From positions 1 to 5,628 of the forward strand of contig JBBQZL010000178.1 in the NCBI GenBank assembly GCA_038207745.1: a DNA stretch of 5,628 nucleotides, in the 5' to 3' direction. This DNA comes from JBBQZL01 sp038207745. GTDB lineage: Bacteria; Actinomycetota; Thermoleophilia; Solirubrobacterales; 70-9. Position numbers and translations under genes: made by a program. Positions 1-5,628 of the stretch are shown here, in pieces. The notes under the pieces are model-generated. The model had not been told where the DNA came from. It made no database searches and saw only the letters and a list, made by a program, of their open reading frames with translations. Every line of letters begins with the position of its first letter. Position 1 is the stretch's first letter.

Positions 1-750
1 ATTCAGGTTCATCGTTGAGCTGTCGCCATGTAAATGGCAGCACCGAGTATCCGCCTGCCTGAAGCTGTACGAATCGGCGGCGATCAACCTCAAACGCATC
101 TCGCGAGCGATGAAAGGCCCATCCATCCAGTTCGACCACCACACGATGATCGCGCCACAGCAGGTCGACCTCGCATTTCAGATCGGCGAACCAGACGTTC
201 ACCTCGGGTTTCGGCAGCCCGTGCCGCCCGAAAAGGCCAGGCGCCAGCCGCTCGAACTCCGACCTGGTCCGGTGAGAATCCGGGTCGCGGCAAGGTCAAC
301 GATCGTTCGCCCGACTGTGGTGATCGGTATCCCGTCGTGCGCGGTCACATCCTCAGGCCGCAGGACAGTCCGGCGAAGGTCGACCCCATTCACGCTGCGC
401 GACCGATTCACCGGAACACTTACCTCAACGCGCGCCCTGGCCGACCGCTGAAGCCCCCAATGTCCCGCCGCCGAGCGGTGAGACAACACTGCTCCGGCCG
501 GACAGGCGAGCACCGCGGCCATCCGGTGGCCCTCGGGTCGCAGGACATCGTGCCCGATGGCGAATACACCACGGTAAAGCCGCACGAATCGGTCAACCCG
601 AACTCGATGCTCGATCTGATTGCGATTCAGGCCGAGCTCAATCAGCTGCCTCCTCGAGAACACCCCGAACTGGCCCTGCGCAAGCCGCGCGACCCGTCGA
701 TCAGGGTGCTCTACGGATTCTTTGGCTGTCTTTACGTGTACTACACGCAT
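1..750 (-). pseudogene. Broken AbiEi-type winged-helix / DUF559 protein gene; 3' end beyond window
   Basis: The first part, 750 down to 199, gives 183 residues. Residues 18-70 (DRRVARLAQGQFGVFSRRQL onward, through YRGVFAIGHD) match the N-terminal winged-helix domain of type IV antitoxin AbiEi-like proteins. After TTVGRTIVDLAAT this frame turns to nonsense and stops at 199. The correct continuation lies in another minus frame from about 280 to the window edge: TRSEFERL, then EVDLLW, VVELDGWAFH and FTWRQL, the hallmarks of a DUF559 (Vsr-like nuclease fold) domain. In relatives, as I recall them, some 50-60 residues separate DLA from TRSELE; here they are nearly adjacent, so an internal deletion with frame change near 265-285 is the simplest reading. 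Known AbiEi proteins repress their own operon and neutralise an AbiEii toxin, but no toxin gene is visible. These solitary fusions are common in Solirubrobacterales and their role is unclear. ATG at 750 is the only nearby start; it has no clear Shine-Dalgarno. Confidence 0.8.
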
Positions 751-763
751 GAACAGCCAAAGA
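719..763. repeat. 45-bp interrupted palindrome over the pseudogene start codon
   Basis: Perfect 11-bp arms TCTTTGGCTGT (719-729) and ACAGCCAAAGA (753-763) flank an inner pair CGTGTA (735-740) and TACACG (742-747). Both pairs share the same centre, base 741. The two 5-base gaps between them are largely unpaired. The minus-strand ATG (750-748) lies inside one gap. The site could be an operator, which would fit the autoregulation known for AbiEi proteins, or an RNA hairpin covering the start codon. It is not followed by a T run on either strand, so it is a poor intrinsic terminator. Confidence 0.8.
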
Positions 764-765
764 GT

Positions 766-778
766 CGGCGGGACGCCG
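766..778 (-). terminator. Weak candidate terminator hairpin after leuS
   Basis: On the minus strand, 71 bases past the leuS stop, CGGCG-TCC-CGCCG forms a perfect 5-bp GC stem with a 3-base loop, followed by ACTCTTT. The stem is short and the T run is only three bases, so termination here is doubtful. Position and orientation fit the end of the leuS transcript. Confidence 0.25.
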
Positions 779-848
779 GTTCTCCCCCCGATTTGGGCCG
801 ATGCACGCGGACATTGACGCGAGCGTGAGTGGGCTGGGTGACCAGAGG

Positions 849-3356
849 TCAGCGCACCACCAGGTTGACCAGCTTGCCGGGGACGACGATCTCCTTGATG
901 ACCTCCTTGCCGGCGATCATCCGGCCGACGTTTTCGGAGGCCTTGGCGAGCTCAAGCACCTCGTCGCTGTCCGCATCGGTTGCCACCTCGACCCGGTCCC
1001 TGAGCTTGCCGTTGACCTGTATCACGAGGGTGTAGGTGTCGCCTCCCAGCATCTCGGGATCGGGCTTCGGCCACTCGGTCTCCCAGACGCGGAGGCCGGT
1101 CAGACGGTCAACGATCTCGGCCGCGATGTGCGGGGCAAATGGTGAGATAAGCGATGCGGCCGTGACCGCTGCAAACCGCAGGCAGGCCTCGCCGGTCGGA
1201 TCCCCGAAGAGGTCTGCCTTGACCCGATAGGCCTCATTGATCAGCTCCATCACGGCCGCGACGGCAGTGTTGAACTGGAAGCCGCGCTCGAAGTCTCTGG
1301 TCACCTTCTCGATTGCCCAGTTTGTCTTCGCGAGCAGAACCTTCGCGTCGCCGTCGGCGCCGCCGGTGCCACCGGATCCATCCCCTTTTCTGGCACCGCC
1401 ACTCTTCTCCTCGACCTCTGCGGCAAACCGCCAAAGCCGGCTGAGGAAGCGATGGACTCCCTCCACGCCCTCATCGGTCCAATCACCACCGCGCTCGGGC
1501 GGGCCCATGAAGCAGACGTAGGTGCGAGCGGTGTCGGCGCCGTAGCGATCGATGTAGTCCGACGGGCTGATCGTGTTGCCCTTCGACTTCGACATCTTGG
1601 CGCCGTCGCGGGTGATCATGCCCTGGGCAAAGAGGTTGGCAAACGGCTCCTGTACACCGACATAGCCCATGTCCGCAAGCGCCTTGGTGAAGAAGCGCGC
1701 GTACATCAGGTGGAGGATCGCGTGTTCGACTCCTCCGATGTACTGGTCGACGGGCATCCAGAAATCGACTGCCTCGCGGCTCCAGGGTGCCTCGACGTTG
1801 CCGGGGTCGAGATAGCGCAGGAAGTACCAGGAGGAGTCGACGAAAGTGTCCATCGTGTCGGTCTCCCGCTTCGCCGGACCACCGCATCCGGGGCACTCGG
1901 TCGCCACCCAATCCTCGGCCGCGGCAAGCGGGCTCTGGCCCTGCGGCGCGTAGTCCTTGATCTCGGGAAGCTCGATCGGAAGCTGATCCTCGGGGACGGG
2001 GACGATCCCGCACCCGTCGCAGTAGACCATCGGGATCGGGGCGCCCCAGTAACGCTGCCTCGAGACAAGCCAGTCACGGAGCCGGAAGTTGATCGTGCTC
2101 TTCCCGCGACCCTCACCCCTGAGCCAGGTGACGATCTCCTCATAGGCCTCGCGATTGTTGCTGCCGTCAAAGCGCCCGGATCCGGTCATCGGACCATCTC
2201 CGGGATATGGCAGGCCCTCGTCGTCCTTTGCGCTTTCCTCGTCGCTTCCCTCGATCACGCGGCGGATCGGCAGGTCAAAGGTCTTGGCGAACTCGTAATC
2301 GCGCGAGTCATGACCCGGGACAGCCATCACGGCTCCAGTCCCGTAGTCCATCAACACGTAGTCGGCGACGTACATCGGTATCTGCTCACCGTTGACCGGG
2401 TTGGTGACGGTGCGGCCGAGCGGGACGCCGGTCTTGGGACGATCCTCGGCACCTCGCATCGCGGTTGACTCCCGGGCAACCTCGTTGATGTACTCGCGGA
2501 CCTCCGCCTCGGCCTCGGTTCCGGCGATCAACGCGTCCAGCTCGGGATGCTCCGGCGCCAGGACGAAGAAGGTAGCGCCGAAGAGCGTGTCGGGGCGGGT
2601 GGTGAAGACCGGGAACTCGACACCAAGCTCCTCGCTGATGAATACGACCGCGGCGCCCTCGGAGCGACCGATCCAGTTGCGCTGCATCGTGATCACGTGG
2701 TCGGGCCACGACTCGAGCAGATCGAAATCCTCGAGCAGGCGATCGGCGTAGTCGGTGATCTTGAAGAACCACTGGGCGAGATTGCGCTGCACGACCAGGG
2801 TGCCACAGCGCTCGCAGTGACCGTCCACGACCTGCTCGTTGGCGAGGACCGTCGCATCTTTCGGACACCACTGGACGGGCGCCTTGACCCGATAGGCAAG
2901 GCCGTGCTCGAAGAGCTTCAGGAAGATCCACTGCGTCCAGCGATAGTACTCGGGTGTGTGGGTCGCGATCTCGCGGCTCCAGTCGATCGAGACGCCCCAG
3001 CGGTGGAACTGGTGCTGAAAGGACTCGATCGAGCGCTCGGTTGCGACCCGCGGCGGCTCGCCTGTCTTGATCGCGTTGTTCTCTGCCGGAAGCCCGAAGG
3101 AATCGTAGCCCATCGGGTGGATGACCTCGGCGCCGTGGCGGCGCCTGTAGTGGGCGATCGCGTCCCCGACCGAATAGCACTTGAGGTGTCCAACGTGCGG
3201 CTCGCCCGAGGGATACGGAAGCATTTCAAGCACGTAGCTCTTCGGCTTTTGATCGCTGAAGCCGGGCTGGCCGGGATTCGGGACCTCCCAGGTCTTCTCG
3301 TCCTGCCAGACCTTCTGCCAGCGGGCCTCGATCTTCTCGGGTTCGTAGGCGCTCAT
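849..3356 (-). CDS. leuS: Leucyl-tRNA synthetase (LeuRS), intact
   Basis: An 835-residue class I aminoacyl-tRNA synthetase that attaches leucine to tRNA-Leu in the cytoplasm. The HIGH signature is HVGH at residues 54-57 (within PYPSGEPHVGH) and KMSKS is at 587-591. The CP1 editing domain spans about 232-415, with the threonine-rich TTRPDTLFG at 252-260 and the conserved aspartates of GHDSRDYEF at 348-356. Zinc-binding cysteines appear at C164/C181/C184 (the fourth position is Asp) and C446/C449/C488/C491. The anticodon-binding domain carries a Gly/Ala/Asp-rich stretch at about 653-670. The C-terminal domain ends in KEIVVPGKLVNLVVR, the usual bacterial LeuRS ending. The large leucine-specific insertion before KMSKS seen in Thermus is absent. 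Length is normal for bacteria and no frame break is visible. ATG at 3356 begins the expected N-terminus (YEPEKIEARWQ) and has a TANNNT box 7 bases upstream instead of a Shine-Dalgarno. The gene starts 57 bases after the SpoIIM-like gene. Confidence 0.98.
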   Translation of the reverse strand: MSAYEPEKIEARWQKVWQDEKTWEVPNPGQPGFSDQKPKSYVLEMLPYPSGEPHVGHLKCYSVGDAIAHYRRRHGAEVIHPMGYDSFGLPAENNAIKTGEPPRVATERSIESFQHQFHRWGVSIDWSREIATHTPEYYRWTQWIFLKLFEHGLAYRVKAPVQWCPKDATVLANEQVVDGHCERCGTLVVQRNLAQWFFKITDYADRLLEDFDLLESWPDHVITMQRNWIGRSEGAAVVFISEELGVEFPVFTTRPDTLFGATFFVLAPEHPELDALIAGTEAEAEVREYINEVARESTAMRGAEDRPKTGVPLGRTVTNPVNGEQIPMYVADYVLMDYGTGAVMAVPGHDSRDYEFAKTFDLPIRRVIEGSDEESAKDDEGLPYPGDGPMTGSGRFDGSNNREAYEEIVTWLRGEGRGKSTINFRLRDWLVSRQRYWGAPIPMVYCDGCGIVPVPEDQLPIELPEIKDYAPQGQSPLAAAEDWVATECPGCGGPAKRETDTMDTFVDSSWYFLRYLDPGNVEAPWSREAVDFWMPVDQYIGGVEHAILHLMYARFFTKALADMGYVGVQEPFANLFAQGMITRDGAKMSKSKGNTISPSDYIDRYGADTARTYVCFMGPPERGGDWTDEGVEGVHRFLSRLWRFAAEVEEKSGGARKGDGSGGTGGADGDAKVLLAKTNWAIEKVTRDFERGFQFNTAVAAVMELINEAYRVKADLFGDPTGEACLRFAAVTAASLISPFAPHIAAEIVDRLTGLRVWETEWPKPDPEMLGGDTYTLVIQVNGKLRDRVEVATDADSDEVLELAKASENVGRMIAGKEVIKEIVVPGKLVNLVVR

Positions 3357-3363
3357 CCAGGCG

Positions 3364-3369
3364 ATCTTA
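3364..3369 (-). promoter_or_regulatory. Candidate -10 box of a leaderless leuS transcript
   Basis: The minus strand reads TAAGAT, then CGCCTGG, then the leuS ATG. A TANNNT element about 7 bases before the start codon is the usual arrangement for leaderless mRNAs in actinobacteria, and no Shine-Dalgarno lies in the gap. No good -35 hexamer sits at 16-18 bases. The GC-rich sequence just upstream (3372-3386) contains the 10-bp palindrome GCAGGCCTGC. Confidence 0.45.
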
Positions 3370-3413
3370 TGAGGCCGCAGGCCTGCCCGGCGTTGACACC
3401 GGAGGGAGCAGGG

Positions 3414-4127
3414 CTAGATGACCGGAGACAGATACTCGAGCAGCCGGGGCCAGAGCTCCACCTCGAGTGTGGCCGCGATGACCAGGACCGGGATCGCGAC
3501 CATCACCGTGACCACGGTGGCGGCCAGAAGCTGGTCCCAGTGTCCGCGCCGACTTGCGATCAGCCAGGCCGCAAGCGGCAGGAAGAGCGCAGTCAACTCC
3601 GGCAGCGCATGCGGGAGCACGCTGAGGATGAGCAGCCCGTTTGAGATATGGAGCTGCGAGGCGATCGTTGACCCCTGCATACCGAGAGCCAGCGCCTGGG
3701 TGAGCAGGGAGAAGATTGTCACCAGGCCGACGAAGAGCAGCGCGAACTCGCCGGCACGAAGGTGAATCCAGCGAGAGAGTCCCGTCCGCTGGGCTGCGGC
3801 GATCGGCATCGCTCCGCCGGCGATGAAACCGGCGACGCATGCCATCGCGTGGAGCGCCAGGACGAGAGCATTTCTGCCCAGGATCGGAAGTGTGTCGACG
3901 ACCCCTCCTCCATCGGTGACACCCGGAATGAATACGGGTGACAGATCGGGAGTCACCGACTTCGAGACCACCCAGGTCGCGATCAGGAGGGTGATCGCGA
4001 TGCAGAGCCCCAGCGCCGTCCAGGCGGGCAGCACCGAGGACGGAGCGACGTTCCACCTGGCCAGAGTGGCACGGGTCGAATCCATGCCTTGCCGGAATAC
4101 GTATTCGTTCGTGCTCACGGTGGGCAT
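3414..4127 (-). CDS. SpoIIM/DUF95-like integral membrane protein
   Basis: A 237-residue protein with about five hydrophobic segments, near residues 34-56, 82-113, 125-147, 160-191 and 199-222. The pattern, and the motif LPHALPELTALFLPLAAWLI at 171-190, match the stage II sporulation protein M family, where a His-x-x-x-Glu pair in a helix (here H173 and E177) is typical. In Bacillus, SpoIIM belongs to the septal peptidoglycan hydrolase complex with SpoIID and SpoIIP. In non-sporulating actinobacteria the homologs have no established role, so function here is unknown. No partner gene (AAA ATPase MoxR, RDD protein, DUF58) is adjacent. The start is uncertain: ATG at 4127, GTG at 4118 (favoured by a TACCAT box 7 bases upstream) or ATG at 4085 are all possible and leave the membrane core unchanged. 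The stop TAG lies 57 bases before leuS. Confidence 0.8.
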   Translation of the reverse strand: MPTVSTNEYVFRQGMDSTRATLARWNVAPSSVLPAWTALGLCIAITLLIATWVVSKSVTPDLSPVFIPGVTDGGGVVDTLPILGRNALVLALHAMACVAGFIAGGAMPIAAAQRTGLSRWIHLRAGEFALLFVGLVTIFSLLTQALALGMQGSTIASQLHISNGLLILSVLPHALPELTALFLPLAAWLIASRRGHWDQLLAATVVTVMVAIPVLVIAATLEVELWPRLLEYLSPVI

Positions 4128-4131
4128 GGTA
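4126..4131 (-). promoter_or_regulatory. Candidate -10 box for leaderless start at GTG 4118
   Basis: The minus strand reads TACCAT, then GCCCACC (7 bases), then GTG at 4118-4116, which is codon 4 of the annotated SpoIIM-like frame. Spacing is identical to that in front of leuS. If real, the annotated ATG at 4127 lies within the promoter and the protein begins MSTNEYVFRQG. No convincing -35 element was found. Confidence 0.35.
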
Positions 4132-4192
4132 ATTGGTCGAACCGCACGGCTCTTTGATTCAGATCGCCGAGCACTCGGTCATTCATTCCCGC

Positions 4193-4570
4193 CTAGTTCT
4201 TGTTTGCGCACTCGTCCGCACCCATCGCGGCGCCGGCCTTGTCGCTCTCGGCGCCGAGCTGATTCCCCTTCTTGGCGTCACCGGCCTTGTATGCGGCAAC
4301 CTGCTCCCTCGAGATCGAGATGAAGTCACTCTGGGCGGACTTGAGGTCGTCCGGAGCGTCGAGGTCCTCGATCTTCTGGATGTACGGCTCGATCGTCGAT
4401 GCAAACTCGTCCACCGTCTTCGCGTCCTTGATTGCGGCGCTGCCATCGACGCAGATCTGATTCGCCTGGTCGGCAAACTCGGCGGCACTGAGGGTGCTGT
4501 CAGAACCTCCACCGCAACCGACCGCCACCAGGGCGGCAAACGCTGCCAGGACAAAGAGTTTGATTCGCAT
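4193..4570 (-). CDS. Small secreted lipoprotein, function unknown
   Basis: A 125-residue protein with a short basic N-terminus (MRIK), a hydrophobic segment at residues 5-18 and a lipobox-like AVGC ending at C19, followed by GGGSDS. This predicts cleavage by signal peptidase II and a lipid anchor on the outer face of the membrane. The mature part is mostly charged and predicted helical (ADQANQICVDGSAAIKDAKT, then a central helix around 56-95). It has one Cys near each end, C40 and C121, which could form a disulfide. This layout (QA..IC near the start, Cys near the end) is shared by many short lipoproteins of Solirubrobacterales, as I recall; none has a role I can name. Start ATG 4570 is preceded by GGGAG at a 10-base distance, and a promoter lies further upstream. 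The stop is 65 bases before the SpoIIM-like gene. Confidence 0.85.
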   Translation of the reverse strand: MRIKLFVLAAFAALVAVGCGGGSDSTLSAAEFADQANQICVDGSAAIKDAKTVDEFASTIEPYIQKIEDLDAPDDLKSAQSDFISISREQVAAYKAGDAKKGNQLGAESDKAGAAMGADECANKN

Positions 4571-4580
4571 TTTTCCTAAT

Positions 4581-4585
4581 CTCCC
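4581..4585 (-). promoter_or_regulatory. Ribosome binding site of the lipoprotein gene
   Basis: GGGAG on the minus strand lies 10 bases before ATG 4570. A second purine stretch, AGGA (4577-4574), is nearer but only 3 bases from the start. This is the clearest Shine-Dalgarno among the minus-strand genes here, and contrasts with the leaderless-looking starts of the next two genes. Confidence 0.55.
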
Positions 4586-4627
4586 ATCGGGTAATCGTCG
4601 GTCCCTCTGCCCGGCTGGACGCTGATC

Positions 4628-4656
4628 AGTCTAAACCGAGATCCGTCTTCAGTCAT
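4628..4656 (-). promoter_or_regulatory. Candidate promoter of the lipoprotein gene
   Basis: The minus strand has ATGACT (4656-4651, resembling TTGACA), a 17-base spacer and TAGACT (4633-4628, matching TANNNT). This would give a leader of roughly 50 bases before ATG 4570. The -35 box overlaps the stop codon (4651-4649) of the interrupted gene upstream, so the two genes are probably transcribed separately at least in part. Confidence 0.45.
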
Positions 4657-5029
4657 CGCAATAGGTGTCCTCGAATCCGTCGAGCGGATTCTTCAGAGCG
4701 ATCTCGTGACCATCCGCGGCCTTGTGCCAGTTTCCCTTGAATCCCTTGAATGGGCCGGTCTTGAACTTGATTGCCTAATCCTTGTATGGCCTGAAACTGC
4801 CAAAAGAGCGTTTTTTCTTGCCGGCCAGGTACTTGCCGGTTTTCCCGAATCGCTTGTAGGTGGTTGCGCTCTTGATCGTCATGGTGACGGCGAAATAGCC
4901 GCCGATCGTGCACGAGTACTCCCCCTTTGGGGGCGGCTTCGCAACAGCCGGCGCCACTCCGATGGCGGCAGAAGACAGAACTGCGACGCAGACGAGAACT
5001 CCCAATCGGACATGAAGTTGATCTCCCAT
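4649..5029 (-). pseudogene. Small secreted protein gene interrupted by an in-frame TAG
   Basis: From ATG 5029 the frame encodes a signal peptide (hydrophobic at residues 8-29, cleavage probably after APAVA at 30) and then KPPPKGEYSCTIGGYFAVTM. It meets TAG at 4777-4775 after 84 residues. The same frame continues without another stop for 41 codons to TGA at 4651-4649: AIKFKTGPFKGFKGNW, then EIALKNPLDGFEDTYCDD. The two parts look like one protein of about 126 residues with a Cys near each end (C40 and C124); the amber removes the second. Lys-rich small secreted proteins ending in KNP.DGF...YC are familiar to me from Solirubrobacterales, with no known function. A longer start, ATG 5086, is in frame but adds 19 residues that do not look like a signal peptide. 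Alternatives to a pseudogene are readthrough, a sequencing error, or a working truncated form. Confidence 0.7.
4734..4751. repeat. Two tandem copies of a 9-base unit
   Basis: CCCTTGAAT occurs twice without a gap (4734-4742 and 4743-4751). On the minus strand it lies within codons for PFKGFKGN in the part of the secreted protein gene beyond the amber codon. It may simply be the coding trace of an F-K-G repeat rather than a functional repeat. Confidence 0.7.
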
Positions 5030-5178
5030 GGCCGCGAACAAATACCACAGCGCGCCTCGGCATCGTGGCTGTTCGGTTGAGGGCAAGGCGCGGGCGGACC
5101 GGGCCGGCCGTCGCCCAGGCTGTCCATGAAGTCGGAGGGCCGGAGATCACGGAGCCGCTGCTCCGCCAGCGAAAGGGG

Positions 5179-5503
5179 ATGTCGGACGACGAGTTCTTCG
5201 AGTTCCTTGCCGGGCTGCTCGACGCGAACGGCACGCGAGAGCTGGGGGGACGAGCATTACGAGCGGGCGATCGGCTACCCGTGGGAGCGTCCGCCAGGTT
5301 CTTGCCTCGTCACCGACGAGGGCGTCGAGGATCTCGTCGACCTCGGCGCCGGTCGCCGGAACGAGCTCGTCCGCGATTATGTGGATGAGTCCACCAACCG
5401 GGTCCCACTCCTGGCGTACGGAGCCAACGGTTCGCCGAAGTGGTCGGCCCTGAAGCTCAGTGACGATCCGCTACGTCGAGCCGGGCCGCTAGTCGGCGGA
5501 TGA
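5179..5503 (+). pseudogene. Frameshifted and 3'-truncated gene, possibly of gamma-glutamylcyclotransferase-like fold
   Basis: From ATG 5179 (preceded by GAAAGGGG) the frame reads MSDDEFFEFLAGLLDANG TREL and then degrades. At the run of six G at 5244-5249, dropping one G moves it into the frame that continues as GDEHYERAIGYPWERP, SCLVTDEGVEDLVDL, and RVPLLAYGANGSPKWSALKL. The restored product is coherent across the join, so an extra G is the likely lesion. LLAYGANGSP resembles the YGSN signature near the N-terminus of AIG2/gamma-glutamylcyclotransferase-like domains. I recall hypothetical proteins of this type of over 200 residues in Thermoleophilia, but family assignment is tentative. After ALKL (about 5459) similarity ends, and the frame runs 14 more residues to TGA 5503. 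The rest of the domain is missing, and the space is taken by the end of an opposite-strand gene. The true start could lie further upstream in the open frame. Confidence 0.6.
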
Positions 5504-5626
5504 ACTGGTCACGACGCGATAGCTGATCGCGAGAGCGGCGATCAAGACAACGACGACCACGATCAGTCCGCCCCAGCCGCCGAGGAAAACGAACGCCAAT
5601 GTGATGGCCAGAAGGGCCACAACCAT
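5489..5626 (-). CDS. Small hydrophobic membrane protein, complete or 3' part at window edge
   Basis: A 45-residue frame from ATG 5626 to TAG 5489. It is almost entirely hydrophobic: residues 1-16 and 19-36 look like two membrane segments joined by a GGWGG turn, followed by a short polar tail (SYRVVTSSSAD). The ATG lies two bases from the window edge, so this may be the end of a longer protein, and no ribosome binding site can be seen. The tail overlaps the last 15 bases of the broken plus-strand gene in convergent orientation. No function can be assigned. Confidence 0.55.
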   Translation of the reverse strand: MVVALLAITLAFVFLGGWGGLIVVVVVLIAALAISYRVVTSSSAD

Positions 5627-5628
5627 GC

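Noticed and set aside
1..750. A complete type IV toxin-antitoxin pair
   Set aside because: No AbiEii-like nucleotidyltransferase gene is adjacent within the window, and the antitoxin-like gene is itself broken.
719..763. Palindrome considered as the leuS terminator or as a transposon end
   Set aside because: No T run follows it, its GC content is moderate, and no transposase, second copy or target duplication is visible in the window.
34..828. Long plus-strand frame of 264 codons opposite the AbiEi/DUF559 pseudogene
   Set aside because: Its product is Arg/Pro-rich with no recognisable domain. The opposite strand carries clear winged-helix and DUF559 motifs, so it is a GC-driven mirror frame.
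1452..3644. Long plus-strand frames opposite leuS (1452-2468 and 2547-3644)
   Set aside because: They mirror leuS codons in high-GC DNA and encode no known motif. leuS is unmistakable on the other strand.
3393..3765. Plus-strand TTGACA (3393-3398), GGAGGG (3401-3406) and ATG 3418 opening a 115-codon frame
   Set aside because: The signals look good, but there is no -10 box at the right distance and the product is low-complexity Ser/Thr/Ala/Arg-rich sequence antisense to the SpoIIM-like membrane protein.
4167..4178. Hairpin CCGAG-CA-CTCGG between the lipoprotein and SpoIIM-like genes, considered as a terminator
   Set aside because: The stem is only 5 bp with a 2-base loop and no T run follows on the minus strand.
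4653..5234. 193-codon minus frame across the secreted protein gene
   Set aside because: It has no signal peptide and no motif. The overlapping frame has a signal peptide and a coherent Cys-bounded product once the amber codon is passed.

Overview
The window looks like a chromosomal piece of a high-GC actinobacterium. The gene set (AbiEi-type winged-helix protein fused to DUF559, small Gly-rich-start lipoproteins, a SpoIIM-like membrane protein beside a bacterial leuS) resembles Thermoleophilia/Solirubrobacterales. That placement is an inference from recalled family resemblance, not a database result.

Layout, left to right. (1) 1-750, minus: a broken gene with an N-terminal AbiEi-type winged helix and a C-terminal DUF559 nuclease-like domain, now in two reading frames. 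A 45-bp palindrome covers its start codon. (2) 849-3356, minus: an intact leucyl-tRNA synthetase (leuS), the only clear housekeeping gene. (3) 3414-4127, minus: a five-helix SpoIIM/DUF95-like membrane protein. (4) 4193-4570, minus: a small secreted lipoprotein with its own promoter. (5) 4649-5029, minus: a small secreted protein gene interrupted by an in-frame amber codon. (6) 5179-5503, plus: the 5' part of a gene resembling a gamma-glutamylcyclotransferase-fold family, with a one-base frameshift in a G run and no 3' part. (7) 5489-5626, minus: the end of a small membrane protein reaching the right edge.

Genes 1-5 and 7 run leftward; only the broken gene 6 runs rightward, so 5030-5178 is a divergent intergenic region in which I recognise no clear promoter. 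The lipoprotein, SpoIIM-like gene and leuS are separated by 57-65 bases. They could be co-transcribed, but leuS and the SpoIIM-like gene each have a TANNNT box exactly 7 bases before a start codon, which suggests separate leaderless transcripts. No tRNA, rRNA, CRISPR, insertion sequence or riboswitch was recognised.

The main theme is a contrast: a perfectly open 2.5-kb core gene surrounded by three accessory genes broken in three different ways (internal deletion, nonsense codon, homopolymer slip plus truncation). I see no complete multi-gene system, such as a defence island, that I could call new.
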